Shown here piece after piece: positions 18,918-26,914 of a DNA stretch of 64,000 bases (positions within the stretch are counted from its first letter, which is position 1; each line of letters begins with the position of its first letter). Under the pieces are notes generated by a model. The model had not been told where the DNA came from. It did no database searches and was given only the letters and a program-made list of their open reading frames with translations. Source of the stretch: Tsuneonella flava. Its GTDB lineage: Bacteria; Pseudomonadota; Alphaproteobacteria; Sphingomonadales; Sphingomonadaceae. The position numbers and the translations under genes were made by a program. The stretch lies in contig NZ_PHSO01000006.1 of assembly GCF_002870965.1 (NCBI RefSeq), positions 1 to 64,000 on the forward strand, in the 5' to 3' direction.

Positions 18918-19849
18918 ACCCTGCCCTTGCCGATGGACTGGCTCAGCCGCCCCAGATTCATCGCCGCCTGCGCCAGCGCCATCGCCGCCCCCGCTCGGTC
19001 GGCACGGGCATAGCGCATGGCAGACCGGGCACCGAACACCGGCACTTTGGCGGCAGCAAGTGCCGCGCCGCGCAGCCCGCCACCGTCCACCACCGCCGCG
19101 CCCCGACCGATCCGCACGAAGCGGGAAAGCTGATGCCGCAAAGTCATCTCCTCAGCGCCAACGATATGGGCGACAATCGCTTGCGGCACGAAATGGACCG
19201 CTTGCCCACGTTCCGCCAACGCGCGCACGAACTGGCTGTCTTCCCCGCCGGTCGGCGCCCCACCAGCACCGAGATTGTCAGCCCCAAAGTTAGTGGCTCC
19301 GGTATCGAACCGCACATCGCCCAGCGCGCTGCGCCGGACCGCGAAATTGCCGCCTTTGACATCGACCGGATCGACCGGCCCGGCATGGCGGCACGGATCG
19401 GTACAACCACAGGCGCGCCCCGCCTGCGCCAGCGTTTCGAGCCATTCGGGCGGCGGCGCACTCCAGTGCGGGCGCACCGCCCCGGCAAACACGCCCACGT
19501 GCGGCGAACTCTCCGCCGCTTCCACATAGGCCTGCGCCCAGCGCGGCACGGGCAGCACATCGTCGTCCATGAAAATCAGCAGATCGCCCCGCGCCGCCGC
19601 TATCCCGCGGTTGAGCGCATGGGATTTGCCGGGACGCGGTTCGCTGAGAAACTGCGCGCCATGCGCGGTGGCAAACCGGCGCATGATATCGGGCGTGGCA
19701 TCGCTGCTGGCATTATCGATCAGCACGATATCCCACGCGCCATTGCCCCCTGCGCCCTCTGGCCGTTCGACCTGCGCCAGCGCGGCCAGCGCTGCCCCAA
19801 GCGTATCGGCGCCATTGCGGCTGGGAATGATGATCGAACACCCGGTCAT
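18914..19849 (-). CDS. Family 2 glycosyltransferase
   Basis: This 311-aa protein starts at the ATG at 19849, preceded by AAGG at a good distance; the frame is open further up but lacks the GT2 start. The GT-A fold is seen in CSIIIPSRNGADTLGAALAAL, the DxD-type motif LLIFMDDDVLPVPRWAQAYV and the acceptor-side GGEDSQFVRALAERG. It probably transfers a sugar during assembly of the surface glycan. Its stop overlaps the pyruvyl transferase start (ATGA). Confidence 0.87.
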   Translation of the reverse strand: MTGCSIIIPSRNGADTLGAALAALAQVERPEGAGGNGAWDIVLIDNASSDATPDIMRRFATAHGAQFLSEPRPGKSHALNRGIAAARGDLLIFMDDDVLPVPRWAQAYVEAAESSPHVGVFAGAVRPHWSAPPPEWLETLAQAGRACGCTDPCRHAGPVDPVDVKGGNFAVRRSALGDVRFDTGATNFGADNLGAGGAPTGGEDSQFVRALAERGQAVHFVPQAIVAHIVGAEEMTLRHQLSRFVRIGRGAAVVDGGGLRGAALAAAKVPVFGARSAMRYARADRAGAAMALAQAAMNLGRLSQSIGKGRV

Positions 19850-19935
19850 GAAAAAGTGCCTTATTACGCCGGGATGGGACGCGACAAGCGGCGCCGGGCC
19901 AGCTATGCGCGGACAAGCCCGATGGAAGCCCGATA

Positions 19936-20949
19936 GTGTCCCGAATGCCACGCCTCTCGGTCGTGATGGCCGTCTATAACGCGCAGGCCCACTTGCGCGC
20001 TGCGATCGATAGCGTGCTGGCGCAATCGATGGGCGATTTCGAACTGATCGTGGTGGACGATACCAGCACCGACGCCACTCCGCAGATTCTGGCCGACTAT
20101 GCCGCGGCCGATCCGCGGGTGATCGCGATCCGCAACGACAGCAACCTTGGCCCGTACCCCAGCGCCAACCGCGCGCTCGCCATCGCCCGCGCCCCGCTGA
20201 TCGCGCGGCTGGATGGGGACGACCTGTGCGAACCCGATCGGTTTGCGAGGCAGGTCGCGTTTCTCGACGCGCACCCCGATCATATGCTGGTGGGGTGCAG
20301 CTATATCTCTATCGACGAAAACGGGCGGCAGCGGTTCGTGCGGCGCAATCCGATGGGCTGGCGCGTGGCACAATGGGCAGTGCGGTTCCGTATGCCGATG
20401 GTGCACCCCGGCTTCTGCTATCGCCGCCTGATGCCCGATGGCGCGCCGGTGCGCTATTCCACCGATGTGCGGTACGCGCAGGATTACCGGCTGGCCGCAA
20501 GGCTGGCGCAGGCCGGGCGGATCGCAGTGCTGGGCGAACCGCTGGTGCGATACCGGATGCACCCCGGCAATATCTCGATGACCAGACTGGCCGATCAGGA
20601 TCGCATCGCCCGCAAGATCGCGTGGGAACAGGTCGCGGCGCACTATCCCCCATCGCTGCACCCGCGCCTCGCTGCGTTTCTCGACGTGCTTTATCGCCAG
20701 CAGGCCCCCGAAGCCGCGCTGCTGGCGCAATCGGCCAGCGGCCTGCGCGCCGCGCTCGCTTACGATGGCGCGGGTGTGCCCGAACGACGCCGCGCGGCGG
20801 GCATTCTGGCGGAGGCGTTTCTGCGCGGCGGCGGGATGCAGGCGGTGCGGCTGGGCGTGGAACTGGTGCGGCAGGCCCCCGATATGCTGGCCCCGCTGGC
20901 GCTGCGGGTGCTGGAACTGAAAGGCTGGAAACCGCAACGGGGGGAATGA
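19936..20949 (+). CDS. Family 2 glycosyltransferase
   Basis: This 337-aa protein (GTG start) has the GT2 core LSVVMAVYNAQAHLRAAIDS, FELIVVDDTSTDATPQIL, and the donor-metal motif APLIARLDGDDLCEPDRF (DGDD). The middle region VRYAQDYRLAARLAQAG carries the typical acidic acceptor motif. The C-terminal 80 residues are helical with no recognised domain. It is divergent from the GT2/pyruvyl transferase pair, separated by 86 bp. Confidence 0.87.
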   Translation: MSRMPRLSVVMAVYNAQAHLRAAIDSVLAQSMGDFELIVVDDTSTDATPQILADYAAADPRVIAIRNDSNLGPYPSANRALAIARAPLIARLDGDDLCEPDRFARQVAFLDAHPDHMLVGCSYISIDENGRQRFVRRNPMGWRVAQWAVRFRMPMVHPGFCYRRLMPDGAPVRYSTDVRYAQDYRLAARLAQAGRIAVLGEPLVRYRMHPGNISMTRLADQDRIARKIAWEQVAAHYPPSLHPRLAAFLDVLYRQQAPEAALLAQSASGLRAALAYDGAGVPERRRAAGILAEAFLRGGGMQAVRLGVELVRQAPDMLAPLALRVLELKGWKPQRGE

Positions 20950-21072
20950 TGCGCGGCGGTGAGGCGGTGAGGCGAACACTCGCCCCGCCAGCAACACCGC
21001 ACACCGTCGCCCTGGCCTTGATCCGCTCACAACCGCTGCAATGGGAGGGGGCGTCGGGTGGGAGCTTTTCAC

Positions 21073-21120
21073 ACGAAGGCACGAAGGCACGAAGGCACGA
21101 AGGCACGAAGGCACGGAGTG
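21073..21120. repeat. 8-bp tandem repeat (CACGAAGG x5 plus a degenerate copy)
   Basis: Five perfect consecutive copies of CACGAAGG span 21073-21112, followed by the variant CACGGAGT. The same unit occurs once or twice at 23713-23735 (CACACGAAGACGCG, GGCACGAAG) in front of the next repeat block. No gene covers it. Such short arrays expand by slippage. Confidence 0.85.
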
Positions 21121-21165
21121 GATTTGGGTTGGAGGTAGGGGGTCGCCCAATCGCCCCCGTCCTCA

Positions 21166-21345
21166 CCCGCAAAATAGCACCCCCTCGCCCCGGACCCGAT
21201 CCGGGGCCCCGCTTTACCTTCCCGCGCCGCCGCGCCAGCAGAAGCTGGACCCCGGCTCAAGGCCGGGGTGACGCAGGACGATAATAAGCTCCCCTCCCTC
21301 CGTCATTGCGATGAACCGCAGGCGACGTGGCAATCCATGGTCCGG
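21166..21345. repeat. REP-type palindrome pair followed by a MITE-like end fragment
   Basis: The 408-bp gap 20950-21357 has no gene beyond the preceding GT2 stop. It holds the 8-bp array and then a REP composite: CCCCGGACCCGATCCGGGG near 21192, and CCCCGGCTCAAGGCCGGGG near 21252 followed by TGACG. After it, a GTCATTGCG...GGCAATCCATGG fragment (about 21302-21341) matches the start of the MITE-like repeats at 23609, 23811 and 34451. Confidence 0.8.
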
Positions 21346-21357
21346 GCCCCAGAACCA

Positions 21358-22230
21358 CTATCCCAGCAGCTTCCCCTTCAGCCACCCCAGCGCATAAGGC
21401 GGCAGGGTCAGCGGCAGAGTCAGCCAGTCCGCCAGCCCCGGCCTCTGCGATGGCGCGGGCGTTCCGCCCAGCACCGCGCGGCCATGCCCGGCATAGAACA
21501 GGCGGCGCGCAATCCACGGCAGGCGGGTGCGTTCGGGCGGCACCACATGGGTGACGCAGGCGCGCCCGTCGTACACTACCTCCAGCCCGGCGGCGCGCAC
21601 GCGGGCGCAGAATTCGCTTTCCTCCCCGCTGAACAGCTTGCCTTCGCGGCGGCCCAGCGTGGGATCGAACCGCATATGTGGCGGCAGCCGCGCCATATCG
21701 ACCGCGAACCCGGCCCCCACCACCCGGTGATAAGGAAACGTACCGCTACCCAGATCGAGCATCGAATACTGATCGTTCACCACCCGCGCTTTCGCCCACA
21801 GCGGCGGTTTCCCCGGCCATCCGGGCACAATGCGGCTGCCCGCGACAGCGACACGCGGGTTGTCCGCCAGCGTCTCCGCCAGTCGCGCGGCCCAGTCGGG
21901 CGCGGCCATCGCATCGGCATCGAGGAACAGGATCAGCGAATGCGCCGCATGATCCATCGCCAGATTGCGCGCTTCGGACAGGCCGCCCAGCTGTGCGCGG
22001 ATCATGCGGAACGCCAGCGGCGCATCGGCAAACGCCTGCTCCGTAATCCCGCCCGCCATATTCTGTTCGATAAACAGCACTTCACCGGTCACGCCCTGTT
22101 GCGCCACGGCATGGCGGATCGCCTCCGCCACCAGCGCATCCGGCTCGGCATATCGGGTCAGCGTGATAGTGACAGCTTGCGGCACACGCGGGGTTCCTGT
22201 GATCGGCATGATCGGATCGAGCGATAGCAT
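21358..22230 (-). CDS. Family 2 glycosyltransferase
   Basis: The probable start is the ATG at 22230 (MLSLDPIM, 290 aa), with the ATG at 22209 (MPITGTPRV) as an alternative. The long upstream extension in the same frame is antisense to the next gene and is not coding. GT2 features are the donor region SEARNLAMDHAAHSLILFLD with the acidic DADAMAAPDW, the GAGFAVDMARLPPHMRFDPT stretch and FSGEESEFCARVRAAG. It is probably a rhamnosyl- or similar transferase of surface glycans. It is divergent from the GT4 gene at 22291. Confidence 0.83.
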   Translation of the reverse strand: MLSLDPIMPITGTPRVPQAVTITLTRYAEPDALVAEAIRHAVAQQGVTGEVLFIEQNMAGGITEQAFADAPLAFRMIRAQLGGLSEARNLAMDHAAHSLILFLDADAMAAPDWAARLAETLADNPRVAVAGSRIVPGWPGKPPLWAKARVVNDQYSMLDLGSGTFPYHRVVGAGFAVDMARLPPHMRFDPTLGRREGKLFSGEESEFCARVRAAGLEVVYDGRACVTHVVPPERTRLPWIARRLFYAGHGRAVLGGTPAPSQRPGLADWLTLPLTLPPYALGWLKGKLLG

Positions 22231-22290
22231 CGCGCGCCATTCGCCTCTAATGGGGCTTGCTCCACCGCTCAAGGCAAACCGATACAACCG

Positions 22291-23406
22291 ATGACTGCAC
22301 CCCGCCCCCTGCAACGGATCGCTCTGATCGGGCCGGTCGCCCCGCTCCGCAGCGGGATCGCGCGGCACAGCGGCGCGCTGGCGGCGGAACTGGCACGGCA
22401 CAGCGGCGTGGCGGTGCAGGCATGGTCGTTCGCCCGCCAGTATCCCGCCCGGCTGTTCCCCGGCGAAGCGCAAATCGACAACGCTCTGCCCCCGCCCGCC
22501 GGGGTCGCGGTGAGCCAGACCATCGACACGCTCAACCCGCTGACATGGCGGCACACCGCCCGCGAGGTAGCAGCATTCGCACCCGATCTGGCGATTGTCC
22601 CGGCGTGGACGTTCTTCACCGCCCCCGCATTGGGTTGGATCGCGCGCGATCTGCAGCGGCGCGGCATCCCGGTGGTGGCAATGGTTCACAACGCCCGCGA
22701 TCACGAGGCGGCGGGGTGGAAAAACCGCCTGCTGGCATGGCAGATCGCGCAGGCCGACCGCGCCGTGGCCCACAATGCCCCCGTGGCCGCGCAACTCGCC
22801 GCCATCGCCCCCGCAATGCCCGTCGCGATCAGCCCGCACCCGCTATACGACGATTACCCCACCCCCACCGGCACTCTGCCCCGCCGCGCCGCGCTGGAGC
22901 TGCTGTTTTTCGGTCTGGTGCGCCCGTACAAGGGGCTGGACCTGCTGATCGAGGCACTGGCGCAGAGCGGGCTGCACGATGTGCGGCTGACCATCGCCGG
23001 CGAATTCTGGAGCGGGCTGGACGAAACCCGCGCACAAGTCGCCCGGCTGGGCCTGTCGGACACAGTCGAGATCGTCCCCCGCTATCTCAGCGATGCCGAA
23101 ACCGCCGAACTGTTCGCCCGGTGCGACGCACTGGTCGCCCCCTATCGCGCCGCAACCGGATCGGGCGTGCTGGCACTGGCCCAGCATTATCAGCGCCCGG
23201 TGATCGCCAGCGACGTGCCCGGCCTGCGCGAAGCGGTGACCCACGGCGCAACCGGCTGGCTGTTCCCCGGCGGCGACATCGCCGCGCTGGCCGCCCTGCT
23301 GCGCGATACCGCCACCCGCCAAACCGCCGCCGCGATGCAGCCCGCACTGGCGGCACAGCGCGATACGCTGTCGTGGGCCAAACTGGCAGAGGCGGTTGTG
23401 GGATAG
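22291..23406 (+). CDS. Family 4 glycosyltransferase
   Basis: This 371-aa GT-B protein has the N-terminal IALIGPVAPLRSGIARHSGA domain. The C-terminal donor domain contains LLFFGLVRPYKGLDLLIEAL (RPYKG) and the retaining-GT4 E-x7-E region, here diverged (VAPYRAATGSGVLALAQHYQ), followed by PVIASDVPGLREAV. It is likely a nucleotide-sugar transferase for the polysaccharide assembled by this region. The following 900 bp up to the casposon genes are repeats rather than genes. Confidence 0.85.
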   Translation: MTAPRPLQRIALIGPVAPLRSGIARHSGALAAELARHSGVAVQAWSFARQYPARLFPGEAQIDNALPPPAGVAVSQTIDTLNPLTWRHTAREVAAFAPDLAIVPAWTFFTAPALGWIARDLQRRGIPVVAMVHNARDHEAAGWKNRLLAWQIAQADRAVAHNAPVAAQLAAIAPAMPVAISPHPLYDDYPTPTGTLPRRAALELLFFGLVRPYKGLDLLIEALAQSGLHDVRLTIAGEFWSGLDETRAQVARLGLSDTVEIVPRYLSDAETAELFARCDALVAPYRAATGSGVLALAQHYQRPVIASDVPGLREAVTHGATGWLFPGGDIAALAALLRDTATRQTAAAMQPALAAQRDTLSWAKLAEAVVG

Positions 23407-23489
23407 AGGTGCAGGTCGGGAGGATGCAGAAAAAGTGCAACCAACGCGCCGGTACGGCGAGCGCCCGCCATACCCTCGCTCCACCCGCA

Positions 23490-23588
23490 AAACAGCACCC
23501 CGTCGCCCCGGACCCAATCCGGGGCCCAGCTTTACCTTCCCCCACCGCGCCCGAGGAAAGCTGGACCCCGGCTCAAGGCCGGGGTGAC
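23490..23588. repeat. REP composite, intact copy
   Basis: This is an intact REP composite of two GC palindromes (CCCCGGACCCAATCCGGGG and CCCCGGCTCAAGGCCGGGG) joined by a linker containing CCCGAGGAAAGCTGGA and ending in TGACG. It serves as the reference copy for the REP that the mobile element at 24158 has split. Confidence 0.85.
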
Positions 23589-23608
23589 GATAGTGGAGGA
23601 ACAACATC

Positions 23609-23700
23609 TCCCTCGTCATTGCGAGGAACCGCAGGCGCTGCGGCAATCCGTCGACCGCCATCGTCCCGGCCACAACCGATGCGGAAGGCGGAACCGTCGG
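23609..23700. repeat. MITE-like repeat, partial copy
   Basis: It starts with CCTCGTCATTGCGAGG and contains GGCAATCCGTCGACCGCC and GCGGAAGGCGGAACCGTCG. Its start and the GGCGGAACCGTCG stretch match the copies at 23811-23933 and 34451-34590. There is no open frame with protein-like features. Confidence 0.75.
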
Positions 23701-23810
23701 GTGGAACCTTGTCACACGAAGACGCGTAGGCACGAAGAGGGTTTGGTTCAGGGGTAGGGGTCGCACTGCCGATGGTTGGCCAATACTATCGCGCCTTCCC
23801 CTCTCCCTCC

Positions 23811-23934
23811 CTCGTCGTTGCAAGGAGCCGCAAGGCGACGCGGCAATCCATCGACCGCCCTCGCCCCACCACGACCGCCGCGATGGGCGGAACCGTCGCG
23901 TCATGGATTGCTTCAGTCCGTTCGCAATGACGAG
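23811..23934. repeat. MITE-like repeat, near-complete copy
   Basis: This element of about 124 bp has inverted ends: CCTCGTCGTTGCAAGG at the left and TTCGCAATGACGA at the right, with an inner GGCAATCCATCGACCG / ATGGATTGC pair. The complementary ends, small size and several copies in this window fit a non-autonomous miniature element or large REP. Confidence 0.75.
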
Positions 23935-24052
23935 TTGGGTGGTTGGGTGCGGGAAGCCATCCCCGCATCGCGTCCGAGGCGACGACGCGGAGGGCGCCGG
24001 GAAACGGCCAGATGCAACGCGCCGGTGCGGCAAGCGCCCGCCATACCCTCTC

Positions 24053-24157
24053 CCCGCCCGCAAAAAAGCACCCCGTCGCCCCGGACCCGATCCGGGGCCC
24101 AGCTTAACCTTCCCCCGCCGCACCCGAGGAAAGCTAGACCCCGGCTCAAGGTCGGGG
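24053..24157. repeat. REP composite, left part, split by the mobile element
   Basis: This matches the copy at 23490-23588 through CCCCGGACCCGATCCGGGG and the second palindrome CCCCGGCTCAAGGTCGGGG. The expected TGACG continuation is missing here and is instead found at 34402 after the element. The GTC variant (instead of GCC) is shared with the right-hand copy, as expected for a target duplication. Confidence 0.85.
24139..24157. repeat. Left target-site duplication of the Cas1 transposon
   Basis: CCCCGGCTCAAGGTCGGGG here is repeated exactly at 34383-34401. Because the target is itself a palindrome whose ends could be read as part of the inverted repeat, the true duplication is between 11 and 19 bp. 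That range includes the 14-15 bp typical of casposase activity. Confidence 0.82.
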
Positions 24158-24200
24158 GGTATTGCGAACGACACAAAAATGCGGGGAGCTGACCACACGG
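24158..24200 (+). repeat. Left terminal inverted repeat
   Basis: It begins GGTATTGCGAACGACACA and later contains TGACCACAC. The reverse complement of 34340-34382 begins GGTATAGTGAACGACACA and also contains TGACCACAC at the same offset. Identity is 34 of 43 positions without gaps, with the outer 18 bp and the inner TGACCACAC best conserved, as expected for transposase contact sites. Confidence 0.88.
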
Positions 24201-24220
24201 CTGGCTCCCCAATTTTTGTT
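24183..24220 (+). terminator. Terminator-like hairpin at the left end of the element
   Basis: GGGGAGC (24183-24189) pairs with GCTCCCC (24204-24210) across a 14-nt loop and is followed by AATTTTTGTT. It overlaps the inner inverted repeat and would stop transcription entering the element from the left. The large loop makes it less certain. Confidence 0.45.
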
Positions 24221-24314
24221 GGAATGGTCATTAGCGGCGGACAAATCTCACAAATTGCACAGTCAAGATTGACGGCACCTATCCTACTTTGCGCAATTGA
24301 ACTACGCTTGCGAC

Positions 24315-25544
24315 ATGAAGCCGCAACCGGAAGATGAACGCAAGGGCGACCTGATGAGGGTCACTTATGTGGATGAAGATGCGGGGGCGGTATTCTTACG
24401 ACTTAAAGATGGTCGAACAGCTTGGATTACTGGTATTGCGGCTGGCTCCTTAGAAAAGAACGATACCATTCTCTCATGCGATGGCGAATGGTTTCGGGTT
24501 CCTTCCGAAGTTTGGCCAACCTCTCATCTTACGTCAGTCATTCGGGAGGTCTTAGAAGATGGCACCATCTTAGGGGAATCAGGCAGCGCACTTCTGACAC
24601 TGTCCAACCCCAATGCACTTACGATCAACCAGAATTCTACGGTCGAGATTGATGAGTCATCCGCAATTCTTCGAGTGCTTTCCAAAGACTCTATTCGGGT
24701 GCGGCAACACCCAGCCGACGAGGAAACGTCAGCCGCTTCATTCTTAGTCCGTCCAGATGATGATGGGCTGTCTTTCGATGATTTCGGTGGGTATCAAGAG
24801 GTCATCAGTAGAGCAAAAGAACTAATTGAGACACAGTTTGAGCGGCGAGAAGAACTAAGAAAAATTGGTGCGAGACCGGTAAGAGGGATTTTGTTTACTG
24901 GCCCTCCTGGCACGGGCAAAACGCACCTAGCGCGCATCATTGCAAATCAAAGCAATGCAAACTTTTATGACATTAGCGGCCCTGCAATCGTCAGCAAATG
25001 GGTGGGCGATTCAGAGAATTTGCTGCGTCGGATTTTCGAACACGCAGACAAGTCACCATCTGGCAAATCGATCATCTTTTTTGATGAGATCGATAGCATC
25101 GCCGAGAGCAGGAGCGGTGACACACACGAAGCATCACGTAAGCTTGTCGCTCAATTCCTCACTCTTATGGATGGCTTTAGCAATTCTCAGAACACAACAA
25201 TCGTAATTGCGGCAACAAATCGTGTGGAAGCGTTGGATTCTGCGTTGACGCGTCCCGGTCGATTTGACTGGGAAATTGAGTTTGGTTTGCCAACCGTTCT
25301 AGACCGTATTGAGATACTCAAGGTTGATGCTCGTCGCATAAATTGCGGCGATGACCTTCCAATCAGCGAGGTAGCCATTCGCACGCATAACTGGTCAGCA
25401 GCCAGACTGTCGTCGATATGGACAGAGGCTGCCTTGATCGCAGCAGCGGACAAAAGGAACCGGGTCGTAGGTGAAGATTTTGCCCAAGCTTTTGAGCGAG
25501 TAGCACGTCGCCCTGAACGCTCACAGCAAAAGGAGAAACGGTGA
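24315..25544 (+). CDS. AAA ATPase (Cdc48/FtsH/PAN type), possible cargo
   Basis: This 409-aa protein starts from the ATG at 24315; the ATG at 24354 with upstream AAGGGC is an alternative. The N-terminal 140 residues are beta-rich without a recognised domain. The AAA module has Walker A GPPGTGKT (about 196-203), Walker B IIFFDEID (about 253-260), sensor-1 IAATNR and the arginine-finger segment LTRPGRFD, with the pore-region SKWVGDSE. This is a classical single-ring unfoldase/remodelling ATPase. It is coupled to the following gene (TGATG) and reads toward the polymerase operon. The pair could be cargo such as an anti-phage module, but no effector domain is recognised. Confidence 0.88.
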   Translation: MKPQPEDERKGDLMRVTYVDEDAGAVFLRLKDGRTAWITGIAAGSLEKNDTILSCDGEWFRVPSEVWPTSHLTSVIREVLEDGTILGESGSALLTLSNPNALTINQNSTVEIDESSAILRVLSKDSIRVRQHPADEETSAASFLVRPDDDGLSFDDFGGYQEVISRAKELIETQFERREELRKIGARPVRGILFTGPPGTGKTHLARIIANQSNANFYDISGPAIVSKWVGDSENLLRRIFEHADKSPSGKSIIFFDEIDSIAESRSGDTHEASRKLVAQFLTLMDGFSNSQNTTIVIAATNRVEALDSALTRPGRFDWEIEFGLPTVLDRIEILKVDARRINCGDDLPISEVAIRTHNWSAARLSSIWTEAALIAAADKRNRVVGEDFAQAFERVARRPERSQQKEKR

Positions 25545-26914
25545 TGCTGAAGTTCAGCCGGGCCTTCCCTTGGATCGCATTTGGTTCGGATGACAAAGTT
25601 GCGATTGTTGACAGCGAAAGCGAGCCTCTGCGCGAGTTCATCTATCTTGATGAGGTTAGCCTCGCTAGCCTCTTGGCATCACAAAAAGGGGAAATCACAG
25701 AGAACATTACGTCGCAGATTGAAGAAGGACGCTCTCTCGAAAGCGGAGGAAAAGTCGGGGTAAATGGGCCATTGCTTCCCTCTGCTGAAGCATCATCTAG
25801 ATTCCAAACAACAAATAGCACCGCTTTGCAGACTGTCCGTAAAGCCAACGCTCAGTCGCTTTTCCGGGAGCTTCATGAGCTAGAGCACCTCCGAAAAATC
25901 AAGCCGACAAAGCCGAAGTGCTCTGCGGCTTCTTTCTCAGAATTTATCGCTTCTCTAAACAGTGACTCGGCTTTCAAAGCCCAAGATTTGAAACGAGGCG
26001 ATCTAGTCGAGTTTAAGGTAAAGCTGTCTGCATCGTGGATTTTTCAAATCAGCACAATGGTCGCTGAATTCTCTGAAATGTTCGACGAAAGCCCAACACT
26101 CTTTCTGGAAAATGTGAAGTTTTCGGACCTTTATCAAGCAAAGAATGTCAACAAGATCATCAATAAGCTCCTTGCAGGGCTAATTCCAATTGACGGTCTT
26201 GTGACCGAGTATGGAGTTGTTGAATATGAAGGTGAAGACTATATTATTCATAGCTCTGTAATCAAAAAATTTGGGCTTGATAATCGACCACTGCAGATCG
26301 TGGGCGTGACCGAGCATCTGGCGTATTGGAAGGACATTCGCCGAATTCTATTTGCTGATAGCGAATTCACCGTACTTTGCAGGCTTTCTAAATCGGGCCT
26401 GCAAACTGATTGGAATCCCATAAAGGTAGCGGATATTTTCAGCCAGTTCGCACCAGACTTGGCCGGGCAAATTGAGGTATCCAGTCGTGCTGCGATTGCG
26501 CAATCTTCGCGAGCAAGAGAAGAGCCCAAGCCGGATGGTCAGTCGCAAAAACTAATGGTGGCGTTGCTCCGTTATAAGGACTTGCTTGTCGCCCAACTAG
26601 ATCGTGAAGTCTCCACTCAGGAGGCTCAAGAGATTGATAGGTCGATTTCAAATCTGAGACTGGTGAGCAACTCGGCTGAGGGACAAAGAGCGGCATTCGC
26701 TCAAACCAAGGCAGTTGTTGAAGACTTGATTGGTGAGACAATCGATCCCAACGCCGATTTGGAACTTCGCGCACGTGTCCGCCAAATTCAAGACCTGCCA
26801 TTGCTTCCCCGAAATTCGGACCCCCAACAAGGGGAGCAAGACTCCGAACCCGTCGAGATCGAAAAGACTGATAATCGGCTTTTGGACGTTGAGGTGGTTG
26901 CGATCTACTGGTGA
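25544..26914 (+). CDS. Partner of the AAA ATPase, unknown function (possibly DUF6414-like)
   Basis: This 456-aa protein starts at the ATG at 25544, with AGGAG eight bases upstream and one-base overlap with the ATPase stop. It begins with LREFIYLDEVSLASLLASQK, resembling the FIYLD opening I associate with DUF6414 proteins; this link is from memory and unverified. There are no membrane segments and no recognised nuclease or protease motif. The C-terminal 150 residues are helical and charged. The tight coupling implies a complex with the ATPase. Its 3' end overlaps the convergent polymerase gene by 10 bp. Confidence 0.75.
   Translation: MLKFSRAFPWIAFGSDDKVAIVDSESEPLREFIYLDEVSLASLLASQKGEITENITSQIEEGRSLESGGKVGVNGPLLPSAEASSRFQTTNSTALQTVRKANAQSLFRELHELEHLRKIKPTKPKCSAASFSEFIASLNSDSAFKAQDLKRGDLVEFKVKLSASWIFQISTMVAEFSEMFDESPTLFLENVKFSDLYQAKNVNKIINKLLAGLIPIDGLVTEYGVVEYEGEDYIIHSSVIKKFGLDNRPLQIVGVTEHLAYWKDIRRILFADSEFTVLCRLSKSGLQTDWNPIKVADIFSQFAPDLAGQIEVSSRAAIAQSSRAREEPKPDGQSQKLMVALLRYKDLLVAQLDREVSTQEAQEIDRSISNLRLVSNSAEGQRAAFAQTKAVVEDLIGETIDPNADLELRARVRQIQDLPLLPRNSDPQQGEQDSEPVEIEKTDNRLLDVEVVAIYW

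Noticed and set aside
21073-21120. CRISPR array candidate (short repeats near a cas1 gene)
   Set aside because: The units are 8 bp and directly adjacent with no spacers. No array of 25-40 bp repeats with unique spacers was seen anywhere in the window.
22231-22839. Large extension of the GT2 gene at 21358
   Set aside because: It is antisense to the certain GT4 gene, and its composition is that of a shadow frame.
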